DNA from: Branchiostoma floridae
Taxonomy: Eukaryota; Chordata; Leptocardii; Amphioxiformes; Branchiostomatidae
Assembly: GCF_000003815.2 (NCBI RefSeq)
Contig: NW_023365618.1
Location: 27,258 to 91,257, forward strand
Direction of reading: 5' to 3'
Length of the DNA: 64,000 nt
Under the pieces are notes generated by a model. That model worked only from the letters and a program-made list of their open reading frames with translations. It had not been told where the DNA came from and searched no databases. A program made the translations under genes and the position numbers. Below are positions 46,350 to 57,561 of this stretch, in pieces; the stretch's first letter is position 1; every line of letters begins with the position of its first letter.

Positions 46350-47940
46350 AAATATAATTCAACAACAGATACAAAATGAATGATAGTTTGTTCTTTTTCT
46401 TTGAAAATCGTGTGTGATCTTTCAAATATTCGATCGATGAGCGGTCCCAGAAAAACGGAGTGTGGAAATCAGGTCACGGCCACAGCAAGTAAATTTAATG
46501 GATGAAATACGCGCGCTCATCAATTTTCGCCTGATCTCATGAAGAAAATAAAAGATTTTAATTCCTCTTCGGGGATGGTCAGATAAACCGAAATAAGCTA
46601 AACATGTTGTGTTGTAGCCTAATAATCATACTTGTAGAAGTGACACTAGGGAGGTAGCCATGACTATAGTTGCAGAAGTGAAACTTGTTGGATAGTTATA
46701 AAAGTGTCAATACAAAAGCCATAATTGTAGTTGCCAACGTGGTCAGTGATACCAGTGTACAACACTAGTATTACTTTTACAACGCTAGTTCACTTCTTTA
46801 ATACAAGAATGAGTCCCTTGTAATTAGTTGTGATGCCAAGTTTTGTCACCTCAAATCTTGTTACGACGTTTATGGTGTCTGTTTTAAAATTTAGCCATCT
46901 TTTTTTACACATCTTTTTTTGTCGCCCTATCTCATTATTTTTGCACTCTGCAGATGCAGAAGATAAATTTCAATTGCTGTGGCCTAACGTTTGGCAACTG
47001 TAAACAGTCGAGAGCGAACAATTGAGATAAATTATGCCGCTGCCGAGAACATTCAGAGTGTACCTTAGGTCACGATGGGCCGCTGACTTCAAATAACTAC
47101 AGTCAACAAACATCACACAAACATGGCGCTAAAATCCACTTCAACCTCGGCATTGGACGTGACAGGCAGATAGTGTATTGATAGAACAGTCTCTTGTGTT
47201 GATTATAATCGATTGACGGTTGGACGTTGAACAAATGGCGTAGACAGTCACTACCGATGTATGTTTAAAAGGGGGAGGGGTTAACTTGGATACAGTGTGT
47301 GTGTGGGGGGGGGGGCGCATAGTTATTATAAACATACGTAATTGTAAGTAATGCATGTGTAGAGAAAATGAAGACTTTTTCTTTAGTAATGCATGTGTAG
47401 AAAAAGGAAGGCCATTTTTTTCCCTCAAGAATGAAAGATTTGAACCATAAAAATTTCACATGCTATCCTGCTGTCAATTGACAGAGAACACATTTTTAAC
47501 GGCTAGTCTAAAAAGTCTCCCACCCCCCGATCAAAGCCCTTGGATTGGTCCTGTAGGCTCAAAGCAGCCATCTTGCGATGATTCTACTAATTATGGGGGT
47601 GCAGAGACAATAACATGGAGAATCGTAATTTTATACCAGTAATTCAAGTATATAGTCTTTCTTAACGTAGCCACCACTAAACTGTCCGGATTTTAACTAA
47701 AATCCTACCAAGAAACGGTTTTCGACGGTTTCAAGCCTTCTAGCACGCGATTATTCTTGCGTCACCCCTTTCTATATGGTACCGTCGATGTTTTGGCGGG
47801 AAAATTGGCGCTAATCGCCGTGTGAGAGAGTGTTGGGGTAGGAACGTGAGATAACGATGTTGACATGAACTCGTGATGAAATGGGCAAACGTACTCAGGT
47901 GGGAGTAACATGAGGTTTTTAGACCTCGGCATTCTTCAAT
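46350..47940 (+). repeat. segmental repeat copy 2, with MITE inside
   Basis: It is homologous to 27640-28680 except for the 0.5-kb MITE at 46478-46984. The beginning (to 46477) also matches copy 3 at 50380-50505. A G-run (47308) and other small changes show independent decay. Confidence 0.85.
46478..46984. mobile_element. Harbinger-type MITE (507 bp)
   Basis: The ends are GGCCACAGCAAGTAAATTTA and, inverted, AAATTTCAATTGCTGTGGCC. The inside starts TGGATGAAATACGCGCGC and has an A-run. The empty site at 27779-27781 defines the insertion point as CAGG/TTA/GCG. Confidence 0.85.
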
Positions 47941-47972
47941 GGTAACACATGGCAGCGACATAATTATTATAA

Positions 47973-48480
47973 GGCCACATCAAGTAAATTTTATGGATAT
48001 CATTAAACGCGCATTATTTTTTGCCTGGTTTCAGAAAAAAAAAGATTTTCTTCGGAGATGGTCAAGAGGACGAGAAAGTACCAAAATGGACAAATATGTT
48101 CTGTTGTAGGTAAATGATTGTACTTATAGAAGTGACGCTAGCCATGCCTCAATGACTGTAGTTATAGAAGTTAAACTTGTTGGATAGTTGTAAAAGTGGC
48201 ACTAATATGGAAGCCATGAGTGTAGTTGCCATGTTGGTAATAAGTGATACCAGTCTACCACACAGTCTATAGCTAGTGTAACTTGTTCACGTCTTTTGAA
48301 TACAAGAATAAATGCCTTAATGGCTGTGATACGATGTTTAGTCGCTTCAATTCTTGTTTTTTTTTTTTTAAATGTTTATTACTGTATTTGGAAATTTGGT
48401 AAACTTTCTTTTATTTCACCCATCTCACTATATTTTCAGTCTGCAGAGGATATCATCAGTAAAATTTACTTGCTTTGGCC
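47973..48480. mobile_element. Harbinger-type MITE (508 bp)
   Basis: Same family as 46478-46984: GGCCACATCAAGTAAATTTT at the left, AAATTTACTTGCTTTGGCC at the right, flanked by TAA (left) and TTA (right). Confidence 0.85.
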
Positions 48481-48489
48481 TTAGTAAAG

Positions 48490-49300
48490 TTCCTACAGCT
48501 GCTGATGCCTTTGGCTGGTACTAAAAGCGCTTGAGAACGAATTAATGACATGTTTATTACGTCATTTGTGCTGCTATTGGTACGCTGGGAGGTTTGTTGA
48601 TCTGATTTGTGCCTCCTTGTGGCTGACCTTGTTGCTGTAACATAAATTCCTGTTTTAATATCTTTGCCCGCGGACAAGCTCTACAATGTTTGGTGATATA
48701 TATATCTTAGTGTACGGAAGCCTGCCCCCTATTATCTTGTTTTGGAACTGTATTTGAAGAAAAATACTATTTCAAGGAACTCAACAAATTCAAGATAAGA
48801 TGAATTTTTGATAATACTCGCATGTTAGTAGTTTAGATGTAGAAAATCCGATTTAAGAGAAATCCGAATTTTACAAATTGATATTTCAGTTTAATAAATA
48901 ATGACAAACGTCTTCAATTACATTAAATCCATATTCTCGTCTAATAAAAAGAGCTTTTTTGTGTATGGCTAGTAAGACGCTATCAGATTCAAAACATGCA
49001 AATAATAAGGGCATATATTGCTTATACGTAAATTTAATGGCTTAGCTCCGTTGTGGTAATTTTCTCTTACTAAGTGTTACTACTACATTAAATGTTACTG
49101 CTTTTCATAAACGTAGCAACTGAAAATACCATAGAAAATACACAACAACTCACGTAACTATTTTTGTAACACATAAGAGGTTTCCACTCACACACAGCTG
49201 CAAGAACTCTTCATGAACGCTTCACACGGTCTGTTTTGACCTTAGCTTTGTTTTCAGTGAAAGACGGCCTGACAATTAAAGTCTGAGGTAAGGACGCTAA
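48490..49300 (+). repeat. segmental repeat, distal part, copy 2
   Basis: It aligns in order with 52080-52755: GATTTGTGCCTCCTTGTGGC-like, TAGTAAGACGCTATCAG, CAAAACATGCAAATAA, CACACGGTCT and AGTGAAAGACGGCCTGACA-like blocks. It ends in GAG/GTAAGG (about 49289), a possible splice donor, so it may be the promoter and first exon of the dehydrogenase gene that follows. Confidence 0.6.
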
Positions 49301-49424
49301 ACATAGTTGACCGTCTACACCTTGGTGGAATTTCAGGAAATATTGGCTTTATTTTAAATTTTTCGCATTTTTGTACAATGTTTCTAGAAATTCCAAATTG
49401 CCATTGACCTTCAATAAATAATGA

Positions 49425-49575
49425 ATGAATGACCTTTATTATCGTTTCTTTCGTTGTTGTATACAGTAGAGTCAACAATAAAGTGACACTCATCCTCTAG
49501 CTTATTCAAGTTACAGTATTGGCAGATTCTTTCTTCCAGTGGAATGTGGTTATGATAATGAGCCAACAGCGCCAG
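49425..49575 (-). mobile_element. 5'-truncated LINE fragment
   Basis: The minus strand encodes LALLAHYHNHIPLEERICQY then CNLNKLEDECHFIVD, the Cys-rich end of a non-LTR polyprotein (R-x-C-x-x-C...E-D-E-x-H-F). Its 3' tail has AATAAAGGTCATTCATTC. Its 5' end runs directly into the dehydrogenase coding sequence at about 49575. Confidence 0.75.
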
Positions 49576-50098
49576 AGTCGTAGACGCGCCCAAAGACGAG
49601 ATCGACCGCGTCATGGACGTGAACGTGAAGGGCGTGTGGCTGTGTCTGAAGTACGAGATCGCCCAGATGCTACAGCAGGAGCCCGTCGTGAGCGACCCGG
49701 CTAGATGGGCCAACAAGCCGGACTTGTGCCGCTTCCGCGGGGTGCGGGGAAGTATCGTCAACGCTAGCAGCCGGGCGGGTCTTGTATCCGTCCCTAACAT
49801 CAGTGCTTCCTACTGCGTGTCCAAGTTTGCCATCATGGGTCTCACTCAAACCGCAGCGATGGAGTACGCCAAGGAAGGGATATGCGTGAACGCCGTCTGC
49901 CCTGCTATCACCGCCACTCCTATGACGTACCGCACCTTGGAAAAGGCGCCGCCTGGTTTTGAGAAGACGCTGGCTTTGACTCACCCTGCTGGCCTTATAG
50001 CAGCACCGAAGTAGGGTGCTGAAGCCGTTTGCTGGCTGTGCAGCGACGCCTGTCCGTTCACTACGGGAGAGCACCTAAAAATTGCGGGAGGCCATTAA
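49571..50098 (+). pseudogene. short-chain dehydrogenase/reductase, 5'-truncated, one in-frame stop
   Basis: The frame opens inside LINE sequence and continues with APKDEIDRVMDVNVKGVW, the SDR helix before the catalytic strand. It also contains NASSRAG (catalytic Ser), YCVSK (Tyr-xxx-Lys) and NAVCPAITATPM. TAG at 50012-50014 interrupts, and the same frame goes on with EAVCWLCSDACPFTTGEH then LKIAGGH to TAA (50096-50098), the normal SDR C-terminus. The Rossmann N-terminus with the NAD(P)-binding glycines is absent, and no exon for it was found upstream. No introns interrupt this 528-nt block. It is most likely a dead gene fragment disrupted by the LINE. Confidence 0.8.
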
Positions 50099-50379
50099 AA
50101 CACAGTAAGCAACAGTGTGCTCCCAATATTATCAGTTATTCATCATAATTAATTTCAGGTGTTAGTGTTGTATCCGACATTACATACTCAACTCCTAACC
50201 ATAATACTTTTCTGGCCGAATGTGTTGTGTAGGATAAACCCTCTATTTCAGTGAATGAAGACAGATTGAACCATCATTATATTATTCCGATTATATTAAT
50301 GGCATCCTCTGGGAACCATATCATACTATAGTTCCATACAGGACTGTTATCCTGTATCATGTTATCCTGTTATCTGAAG

Positions 50380-50780
50380 ATGTATAATTACAATTCAAAA
50401 CACAACAATAAATTCAAACGAATGATGATGTGCAAATCGTGTGTGATCTTTTAAATATTTGATCGGTGAGCTGTGAGAAACAATGTTAGTGTGGAAATCA
50501 GGTTAGGCCACAGCAAGTAAATTTTATGGATGACATCCACGAGCTCATTAATTTTCGCCTGATTTCAGAAAAAAAAAAGAAAAAATTCCTCTTCAGGGAT
50601 GGTCAGATAGACCAAAATAGGCAAACATGTGGTGTTGTAGCCTAATAATCATACTTGTAGAAGTGACACTAGAGAGGTAGCCATGACTATAGTCGCAGGA
50701 GTACTAGAAGTGAAACTTGGCTAGTTGTAAAAGTGCAACCAATATGGAAGCCATCAATATAATGGCTTTATGAATTTTAA
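50380..50780 (+). repeat. segmental repeat copy 3 with truncated Harbinger-type MITE
   Basis: 50380-50505 matches copy 2 (GTGTGGAAATCAGGTTA), then the MITE starts at 50506 (GGCCACAGCAAGTAAATTTT) at the same position as in copy 2 but loses its right half near 50770. Confidence 0.8.
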
Positions 50781-50994
50781 AGTTATCTATATCATAGAGG
50801 TTTTTTTTCTTGTTTATAGCAAAAGGGACAGTTACACAGAGTTGGACGTAAGTAAAAGTTCACACAGCGTTCTAGTGCTGGTGTCACCAAAATTCAACAT
50901 AATTATCCTGATAACTTTCAAGCACAACTTCAAAATGCAGAATGTTAAAAAAAGTTAAAATGATATAAAGGCAATTTTGTGCTGAAAAAAAACT

Positions 50995-51440
50995 AATTGA
51001 CAGTACAGTATACCGGTACAAAATCGGTTTTTCATATTGGACCGGTCCGGAAAAACCAGACCTGAAAAAAATCGGTAAACCCGATGTTGGACCGAATGGA
51101 AAATGAACAGATTATATGATCTGGCATTCACACGTTTTTGGACTTACCGGTCGAAGAAAATGACAAGAGCTAAGTAGAGTAGAGTCTATAGTCACTTATA
51201 ACAAGTTTTACAGTCAATCGTACAGTTAGCCATGTGGCATTTTTAAACACCAGTGGGAGCCGAATACTCCACAAAACAGATATCTTTGTAGCGAAATGGA
51301 CCATTCTTTTGAATATCGTCCCTTCACAAGTTTCCACAGACAATCAAGTTCAGGTCCGGACCTGGACCTGATCCTCTGGAACTGAACCGGACCTGAATTT
51401 TCTGTACCAGTAAAACTTAGGCAGCTTTTATTCATGCATT
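50995..51440 (+). repeat. dispersed GGACCGGTCC-type repeat, copy 2
   Basis: Blocks: ATTGGACCGGTCCGG, AGACCTGAAAAAAATCGG, TGGACCATTCTTTTGAATAT and GGACCTGGACCTGATCC, in the same order as at 18660-18960. Confidence 0.75.
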
Positions 51441-51484
51441 ATTCCGAGTGGCTACACACCGTTGCTAAAAATCGAATCTGTACA

Positions 51485-52755
51485 TGGATCAAAAGCGCCA
51501 CCTATTAATCCGCTTTAGTATTAAAGCATTGGTTTCTCGTAGCTGCCATAACATTATGAACCGCTAGCTGTCATCATTAGACCGTCCGCCGGTTGAATTA
51601 ATGACTTTTCACAATACTGACATGGTACAATATCCCAGTACATGTATTTCCTACTGTACTGTACTGTAACGATGAAACAATTATGCACAGCTGGGTAAAC
51701 GTTGGTCAAGGAACTGGATACGATTCGGAAAAGAGCGAGGCGTTTCAGACAGCATCCGTTGTCTTTCGTCAGTGACTAAACGAGAATCCGGATACACCAA
51801 GGTTTCAACCAAAACTCTAAACGTAATTGTGTCGTTAAGGTGAAGACAGTTGCGAGATGTTTGAGTAGAAGGCGAAGTCAAGACAAGTAACTGATCATGA
51901 AAAGTCAAATATCTTCTGTTATTTTAGTACGTAGCCAACTTACTCATTATGGTTATCACCTCAATTAAAATAAAGATATACATGTTCGCCTGGCATCTGT
52001 ACATAGATCAAAGGCGCCACATATTAAACCAGCGCACAGCAGCCGACTGATGATGATGATGATTAAACCACTTAAATATTGCAGCATCGGTGTCTTGTTG
52101 CTGCAATGATATCATGAACCGCTAGACGTCATCATTAGACCGTCCACCGGGTGAATTCGACTGTTCACGAATGTATGTGTAAACGTGCGGTTCTAGCGCC
52201 GAATCTTCAGGAAGTTTCGAGGCATTGTGCTGATATTCGGTACGCTGGAAGATTTGTTGGTCTGATTTGGGCCTCCTTCGGGCAGACCTTGCTGCTGCAG
52301 CAGAAATTCTCGATTTAAAAATCTTGACCGTGGACATGATCTTGATTATGTTTGGTGATATATAGATCTATAGATGTACGTAAGCCTGCCCCGTATTATC
52401 TTGTTTTGGAACTAATTCGCCTAATAGAAAGAGCTTATTCAATCTATGACTAGTAGGATTTTATCAGTTTCAAAACATGCAAATAAATAGCATAGATTGC
52501 TAATACGTAAATCTAATGACATAACCTCTTGGTGGTAACTTTCTGTTGCTACTACATTAAATGTTACAGTGTTACATAAACGTAGTAACTGAAAATACCT
52601 TTAAAATACCAAACCACCCCTGTAACAAAGTGGGTAACGCCTGAGAGGCATCCACCCACACACACAGCTACAATAACTCTTCGTGAACACTTCACACGGT
52701 CTCTTTGGACCTTTGTGTTCAGTGAAAGAAGGCAGGACAACTTCAGGTAAGAACT
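51485..52755 (+). repeat. segmental repeat, distal part, copy 3
   Basis: Two copies of GCGCCACCTATTAATCCGC-like sequence (51490, 52010; another near 29117) are followed by the block shared with 48490-49300. It ends in CAG/GTAAGA near 52750, the counterpart of the possible donor in copy 2, but no dehydrogenase sequence follows here. Confidence 0.65.
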
Positions 52756-53309
52756 AAAAAAAATATTATCTTACTTTTCTGCGCATTTCCATACAAATTT
52801 TCAGAAATTTCAAAATATCACTGACGTCAAATGACGAAGGAAAGTGACGGCGAATTAGGCTGAAACCGACATTTTGATAATGATAAACTTCCTTTAATTT
52901 TGTGTGTTTGAAGTTTGGGCAAAATATTTCGAAAAATAAAACAAACATGAAAAATGAACAGCTGTTGATTTATATAAAGTTGAACACCAGAGTACATGAC
53001 CAGAAAGACGAAAATTGATACGAGCGCTGATGTCATCCATATAATCAAATCAAAATGGTCTTAGTTAATTTAGATGGTTTGGGAACAATTCTATTCTATA
53101 TTTTCGGAGGTAAAGACAAGGCATGTATTTGCTTGAATCATATCTCGTGACGATCACAAGGTGTGTGTGGATGTGTGAGGCTGTTGTTGTTGTTGTTTAT
53201 TAAGAAACCTTTTAGCCCTGACGGTCTAATCTTCCAAGGTTCAATCAACATGAATACATACATTTAAAAAAATACAACAATCACAAAGTATTTACAATAC
53301 TTAGGCTTA

Positions 53310-53520
53310 GGTCCCATTTCCGAACCGGATCCGGCTGGGATATTTGCGGAAGCAAAAAAAAAAAAAAAAAAAGAGTTCACAAAGGAATACTATTAGGCAG
53401 AAATTTTGCTCTTGATTATTTTCTACGTTCTGTGCGCTTTGCTTCCTTTCTTATGATGGTTTTCGTTTCCGAAGGCTACCCCACGGGGGCCCCGGGTTGG
53501 AAATTGGGACCAAGGCCTTA
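53310..53520. mobile_element. MITE of the GGGCCCGGCC family, copy in duplicated block
   Basis: Left end CCCATTTCCGAACCGGAT, right end CCCCGGGTTGGAAATTGGG. Its right part plus flank (53441-53608) is repeated directly at 53843-54008, on the other side of a GT microsatellite. Confidence 0.75.
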
Positions 53521-53645
53521 GAGGGGGTGCCGTGGGAATATTTAGACTAGATACACCAATATGTTGTTTCAATGGACGGTATTTTTCAATTTATTTTTCG
53601 TGTAATAATAAATCAAAAGACACATAACCGTACCATTTAAGAATC

Positions 53646-53772
53646 GTGGTGTGTGTATGTGTGTGTGTGTGTGTGTTTGTGTGTGTGTATGTGTGTGTGT
53701 GTGTATGTGTATGTGTGTGTGTGTGTATGTGTGTTTGTGAGTGTGTGTGTGTTTGTGTATGTGAATGTGTGT

Positions 53773-53811
<39 letters not shown>

Positions 53812-53840
53812 TTTGCGTTTCTGTGTGTTTGTGTCTTGTT
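53646..53840 (+). repeat. (GT)n microsatellite
   Basis: A long GT tract with A interruptions between two direct copies of a 165-bp block. Confidence 0.95.
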
Positions 53841-54008
53841 TCCTTTCTTATCATATTTTTCGTTTTCGAAGGCTACCCCACGGGGGCCCCGGGTTAGAAT
53901 TTGGGACCTAGGCCTTAGAGGGAGTGTCGTGGGAATATTTAGACTACTACTAGATACACTAAATATGTTGTTTCAATTGACAGTGTTTTTCGTAATAACA
54001 AATGCAAA

Positions 54009-54108
54009 NNNNNNNNNNNNNNNNNNNNNNNNNNNNNNNNNNNNNNNNNNNNNNNNNNNNNNNNNNNNNNNNNNNNNNNNNNNNNNNNNNNNNNNNNNNN
54101 NNNNNNNN
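54009..54108. other. assembly gap (100 N)
   Basis: A run of exactly 100 N, typical of a gap of unknown size. It hides the left boundary of the fold-back array. Confidence 1.
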
Positions 54109-54110
54109 CC

Positions 54111-57100
54111 ATGGTATCAAATTGATTTTGGTGTCTATCCCCATGTTTTGAGGGGTAAAGAATCAGATTAAGCCATTTTAGTAATGATCACACCACTATT
54201 TTGGCTAAATATGTATATAATATGCAAATTAAGGCGGTTATTACGGAAAATCTTGCTTATGTCAATATCTCAGTAACCACACATGGTATCAAATTGATTT
54301 TGGTGTCTATCCGCATGTTTTGAGGGGTAAAGAATCATATTTAGCCATTTCAGTAATGATCACACTACTATTTTGGCTACATATGCATATAATATGCAAA
54401 TTAAGGCGGTTATTACGGAAAATCTTGCTTTTGTCAATATCTCGGTAACCACGCATGGTATCAAATTGATTTTGGTGTCTATCCCCATGTTTTGAGGGGT
54501 AAAGAATCAGATTAAGCCATTTTAGTAATGATCACACCACTATTTTGGCTTAATATGCATATAATATGCAAATTAAGGCGGTTATTATGGAAAATCTTGT
54601 TTTCGTTAATATCTCAGTAACCACTCAATGTATCAAATTTATTTTGGTGTCCATCCCCATGTTTTGAGGGGTAAAGAATCAGATTAAGCCATTTCAGTAA
54701 TGATCACTTCAATATTTTGTGGTGAATAGGCTTATAATATGCAAATAAGGCGGTCACTACGGAAAATCTTGTTTTAGTTATTATCTCAGTAACCAAACAT
54801 GGTATCAAAATAAATGTGGCGTCCATCCCCATGTTTTGAGGGGTAAGGAATCAAACAAACAAAAGTATTGATCACACAAATACTTTATTGAAAATGTTTA
54901 AAAAATCAGCTTCAGTGTCTATCAGAGTGGGTGCATCCACTTTAATTATGCTTATATATGTTGCCATTACTGGTTTGACTCAGTCCTCCAACAAGTCACT
55001 TTCCAAACATTGTAACAGACATCAACCTGTCAGGTGTGCCCATTCTGGCAGTCAGTGATTCTCTGTGATATCCACAAAAATGTACATGGCAAGTGAGCTG
55101 TATAGCATCCACGCATTGCTGTCAAGGTGCCGGTGTATCCGTAGGACAACCACACTACTGGGGTACAGACTGAGGGAACGGACACTACTGGCCCAGGGGT
55201 AACTGAAAACAGAGGGGGTATAAACACTTCTGGGGTTATGGGCACTACTGGTGATACATACGTCTACATCGGGTATGGTGGTCTCTGCTATACAGGATGA
55301 ATGGACATTACGGGAGGTACAGGCACTACTGGGGGTACGGATGCTCCAGGGGTTATGGACACTACAGGGAGAATGGACAATAAGCACGGACACTACTGAG
55401 GGTACAGATTTGACACTACTGGGGGTATGGACACTACAGTGAAAACTGACGATTACAGGTGGTGCTGACACTACTATATGTTACAGCCCAGGCACTACTT
55501 GGTAGGGGTGCACAGTGTACCTGTACAAAAACAGGTTTTCTTCTTGGACCGGTCCAAAGTGGACCTGAAAAAATCAATTTGGCCCGATGGCCCAACTCAC
55601 TGTATGGACACCGCTGGGGATACAGACACTACAGGTGGTACGGACACTACTGGGGGTACGGACACTACTGGGGGTATGGACACTACTGGGGGTACGGACA
55701 CTTTTTGGGGTACGGACACTGTACTGGGGATGCGGCCAATACTGGGGGTACGGACACTACTGGGGGTATTGGACACAAATGGGGGTACGGACACTACTGG
55801 GGGTATGGACACTACTGGGGGTACGGACACTACTGGGGGTACGGACACTTTTGGGGGGTACGGACACTGTACTGGGGAGGCGGCCAATACTGGGGGTACG
55901 GACACTATACTGGGTATGCGACCAATACTGGGGGTATGGACACTACTGGGGATGCGGCCAATACTGGGGGTACGGACACTATACTGGGGATACGACCAAT
56001 ACTGGGGGTATGGCCACTACTGGGGAGGCGGCCAATACTGGGGGTACGGACACTACTGGGGATGCGACCAATACTGGGGGTACGGACACTACTGGGGGTA
56101 CGAACACTACTGGGGATGCGGCCAATACTGGGGGTACGGACCCTATACTGGGGATGCGACCAGTACTGGGGGTATGGCCACTACTGGGGATGCGGCCAAT
56201 ACTGGGGGTACGGACACTACTGGGGATGCGGCCAATACTGGGAGTACAACACTTCAGGGGATAAGGACACTACTTGCCAAGGAGGCATTGGTACGCTACT
56301 GGAGGTATGGACACTGCTGGGGAGGGGTGGGGGGGGGGGAGGTGTTTTATGGACACTACGGGGGTATGGATATTTAACGACTCGGATATGCACTGAAGTT
56401 GATCTTTTTATACTTTTCAATAAAATATTGGTGTGATCAATACTGACATGGCTTAGCCTACTTCCTTAGATGCTGAAATGGCTTCATCAGATTCTTAGCC
56501 CATAGAAAACATGGACTAGACACCAATGTGAATTTGATACCATGTGTTGTTTCTGAGATATTGACAAAAGCAAGATTTTCCGTAATACCGGCCTTAATTT
56601 GCATAGTATATGCCTATTCAGCACAAAATATTGGTTTGATCATTACTGAAATGGCTTAATCTGATTCTTTACCCCTCAAAACATGGGGCTAGACACCAAA
56701 ATCAATTTGATACCATGTGTGGTTACCGAGATATTGACGAAAGCAAGATTTTCCGTAATAGCCGTCCTAATTTGCATATTATATGCATATTTAGCCAAAA
56801 TAGTGGTATGATCATTACTAAAATGGCTTAATCTGATTCTTTACCCCTCAAAACATGGGGATAGACACCAAAAACAAATTGGATACCATGCGTGGTTACC
56901 GAGATATTGACGAAAGCAAGATTTTCCGTAATAGCCGTCCTAATTTGCATATTATATGCATATTTAGCCAAAATAGCGGTGTGATCATTACTAAAATTGC
57001 TTTATCTGATTCTTTACCCCTCAAAACATGGGAATGGACACCAAAATCAATTTGATACCATGTGTGGTTACTGAGATATTGACAAAAGCAGGATTTTCTG

Positions 57101-57296
57101 TAATAACCGCCTTAATTTGCATATTGTATGCATATTTAGCCAAAATAGTCGTGTGATCATTACTAAAATGGCTTAATCTGATTCTTTACCCCTCAAAACA
57201 TGGGGATAGACACCAAAATCAATTTGATACCATGTGTGGTTACCGAGATATTGACGAAAACAAGAGTTTCCTTAATGGCCGCCTTAATTTGCATAT
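54111..57296. repeat. giant fold-back: inverted 172-bp satellite arrays around a minisatellite core
   Basis: The left arm (54111-54870) has units starting at about 54111, 54283, 54455, 54627 and 54799, a constant 172-bp step. The right arm (about 56410-57296) has the same units inverted (marks at about 56540, 56713, 56885, 57058, 57229). The unit contains GGTATCAAATTGATTTTGG and CCCCATGTTTTGAGGGGTAA. The core (55180-56375) is an 18-bp minisatellite. Known classes that look like this are fold-back transposons. The left end is lost in the gap; no TSD could be read. Confidence 0.88.
55180..56375 (+). repeat. 18-bp minisatellite (GGGGGTACGGACACTACT)n
   Basis: About 50 copies, best preserved from 55620 to 56260. 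Two unit types alternate: GGGGGTACGGACACTACT and GGGGATGCGGCCAATACT. As 18 is a multiple of 3, all three forward frames are open for 225-325 codons, giving W-G-Y-G-H-Y, T-D-T-T-G-G and V-R-T-L-L-G repeats. A GGACCGGTCC-type fragment (55500-55590) interrupts the start. I regard it as repeat DNA, not as a gene. Confidence 0.92.
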
Positions 57297-57444
57297 TGTG
57301 CGGATTCCCCAAGGATGACAGAGTGGCATACTGCAGATTCTGATAGAGCACACCTCAGAGGTATAGAAACAGCAAAAAAACATTGTATGGACCGCATTGC
57401 ACGCTTATCTGTCTCTGCCACCAGACTATAAGGCCGATTAGGAC

Positions 57445-57450
57445 TTTATT
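57445..57450 (-). promoter_or_regulatory. polyadenylation signal of the lectin gene
   Basis: AATAAA on the minus strand, about 112 nt after the stop codon. Confidence 0.6.
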
Positions 57451-57561
57451 TCCATAATCAATGCAAAATTTAAATTTCAATTGTGCTAAAAGACAGGAAC
57501 GTCATACTCAGCACATATATAACTTGGTTCGTAGGGAACATCATTTGATAAGGAACTAAAT

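Noticed and set aside
49613-50014. Complete SDR gene starting at the ATG at 49613
   Set aside because: This Met is inside the conserved DRVMDVNVKG helix; the cofactor-binding half would be missing.
53591-53897. Open frames over the second GT repeat
   Set aside because: Microsatellite artefact.
55459-56436. A 325-aa Gly/Tyr/Trp repeat protein gene
   Set aside because: All three forward frames are equally open, there is no splice or promoter context, and it lies in the core of a fold-back repeat. Kept as a repeat.
54111-57296. CRISPR array (regular repeats)
   Set aside because: Units are contiguous tandem or inverted satellites without spacers, in an animal genome.
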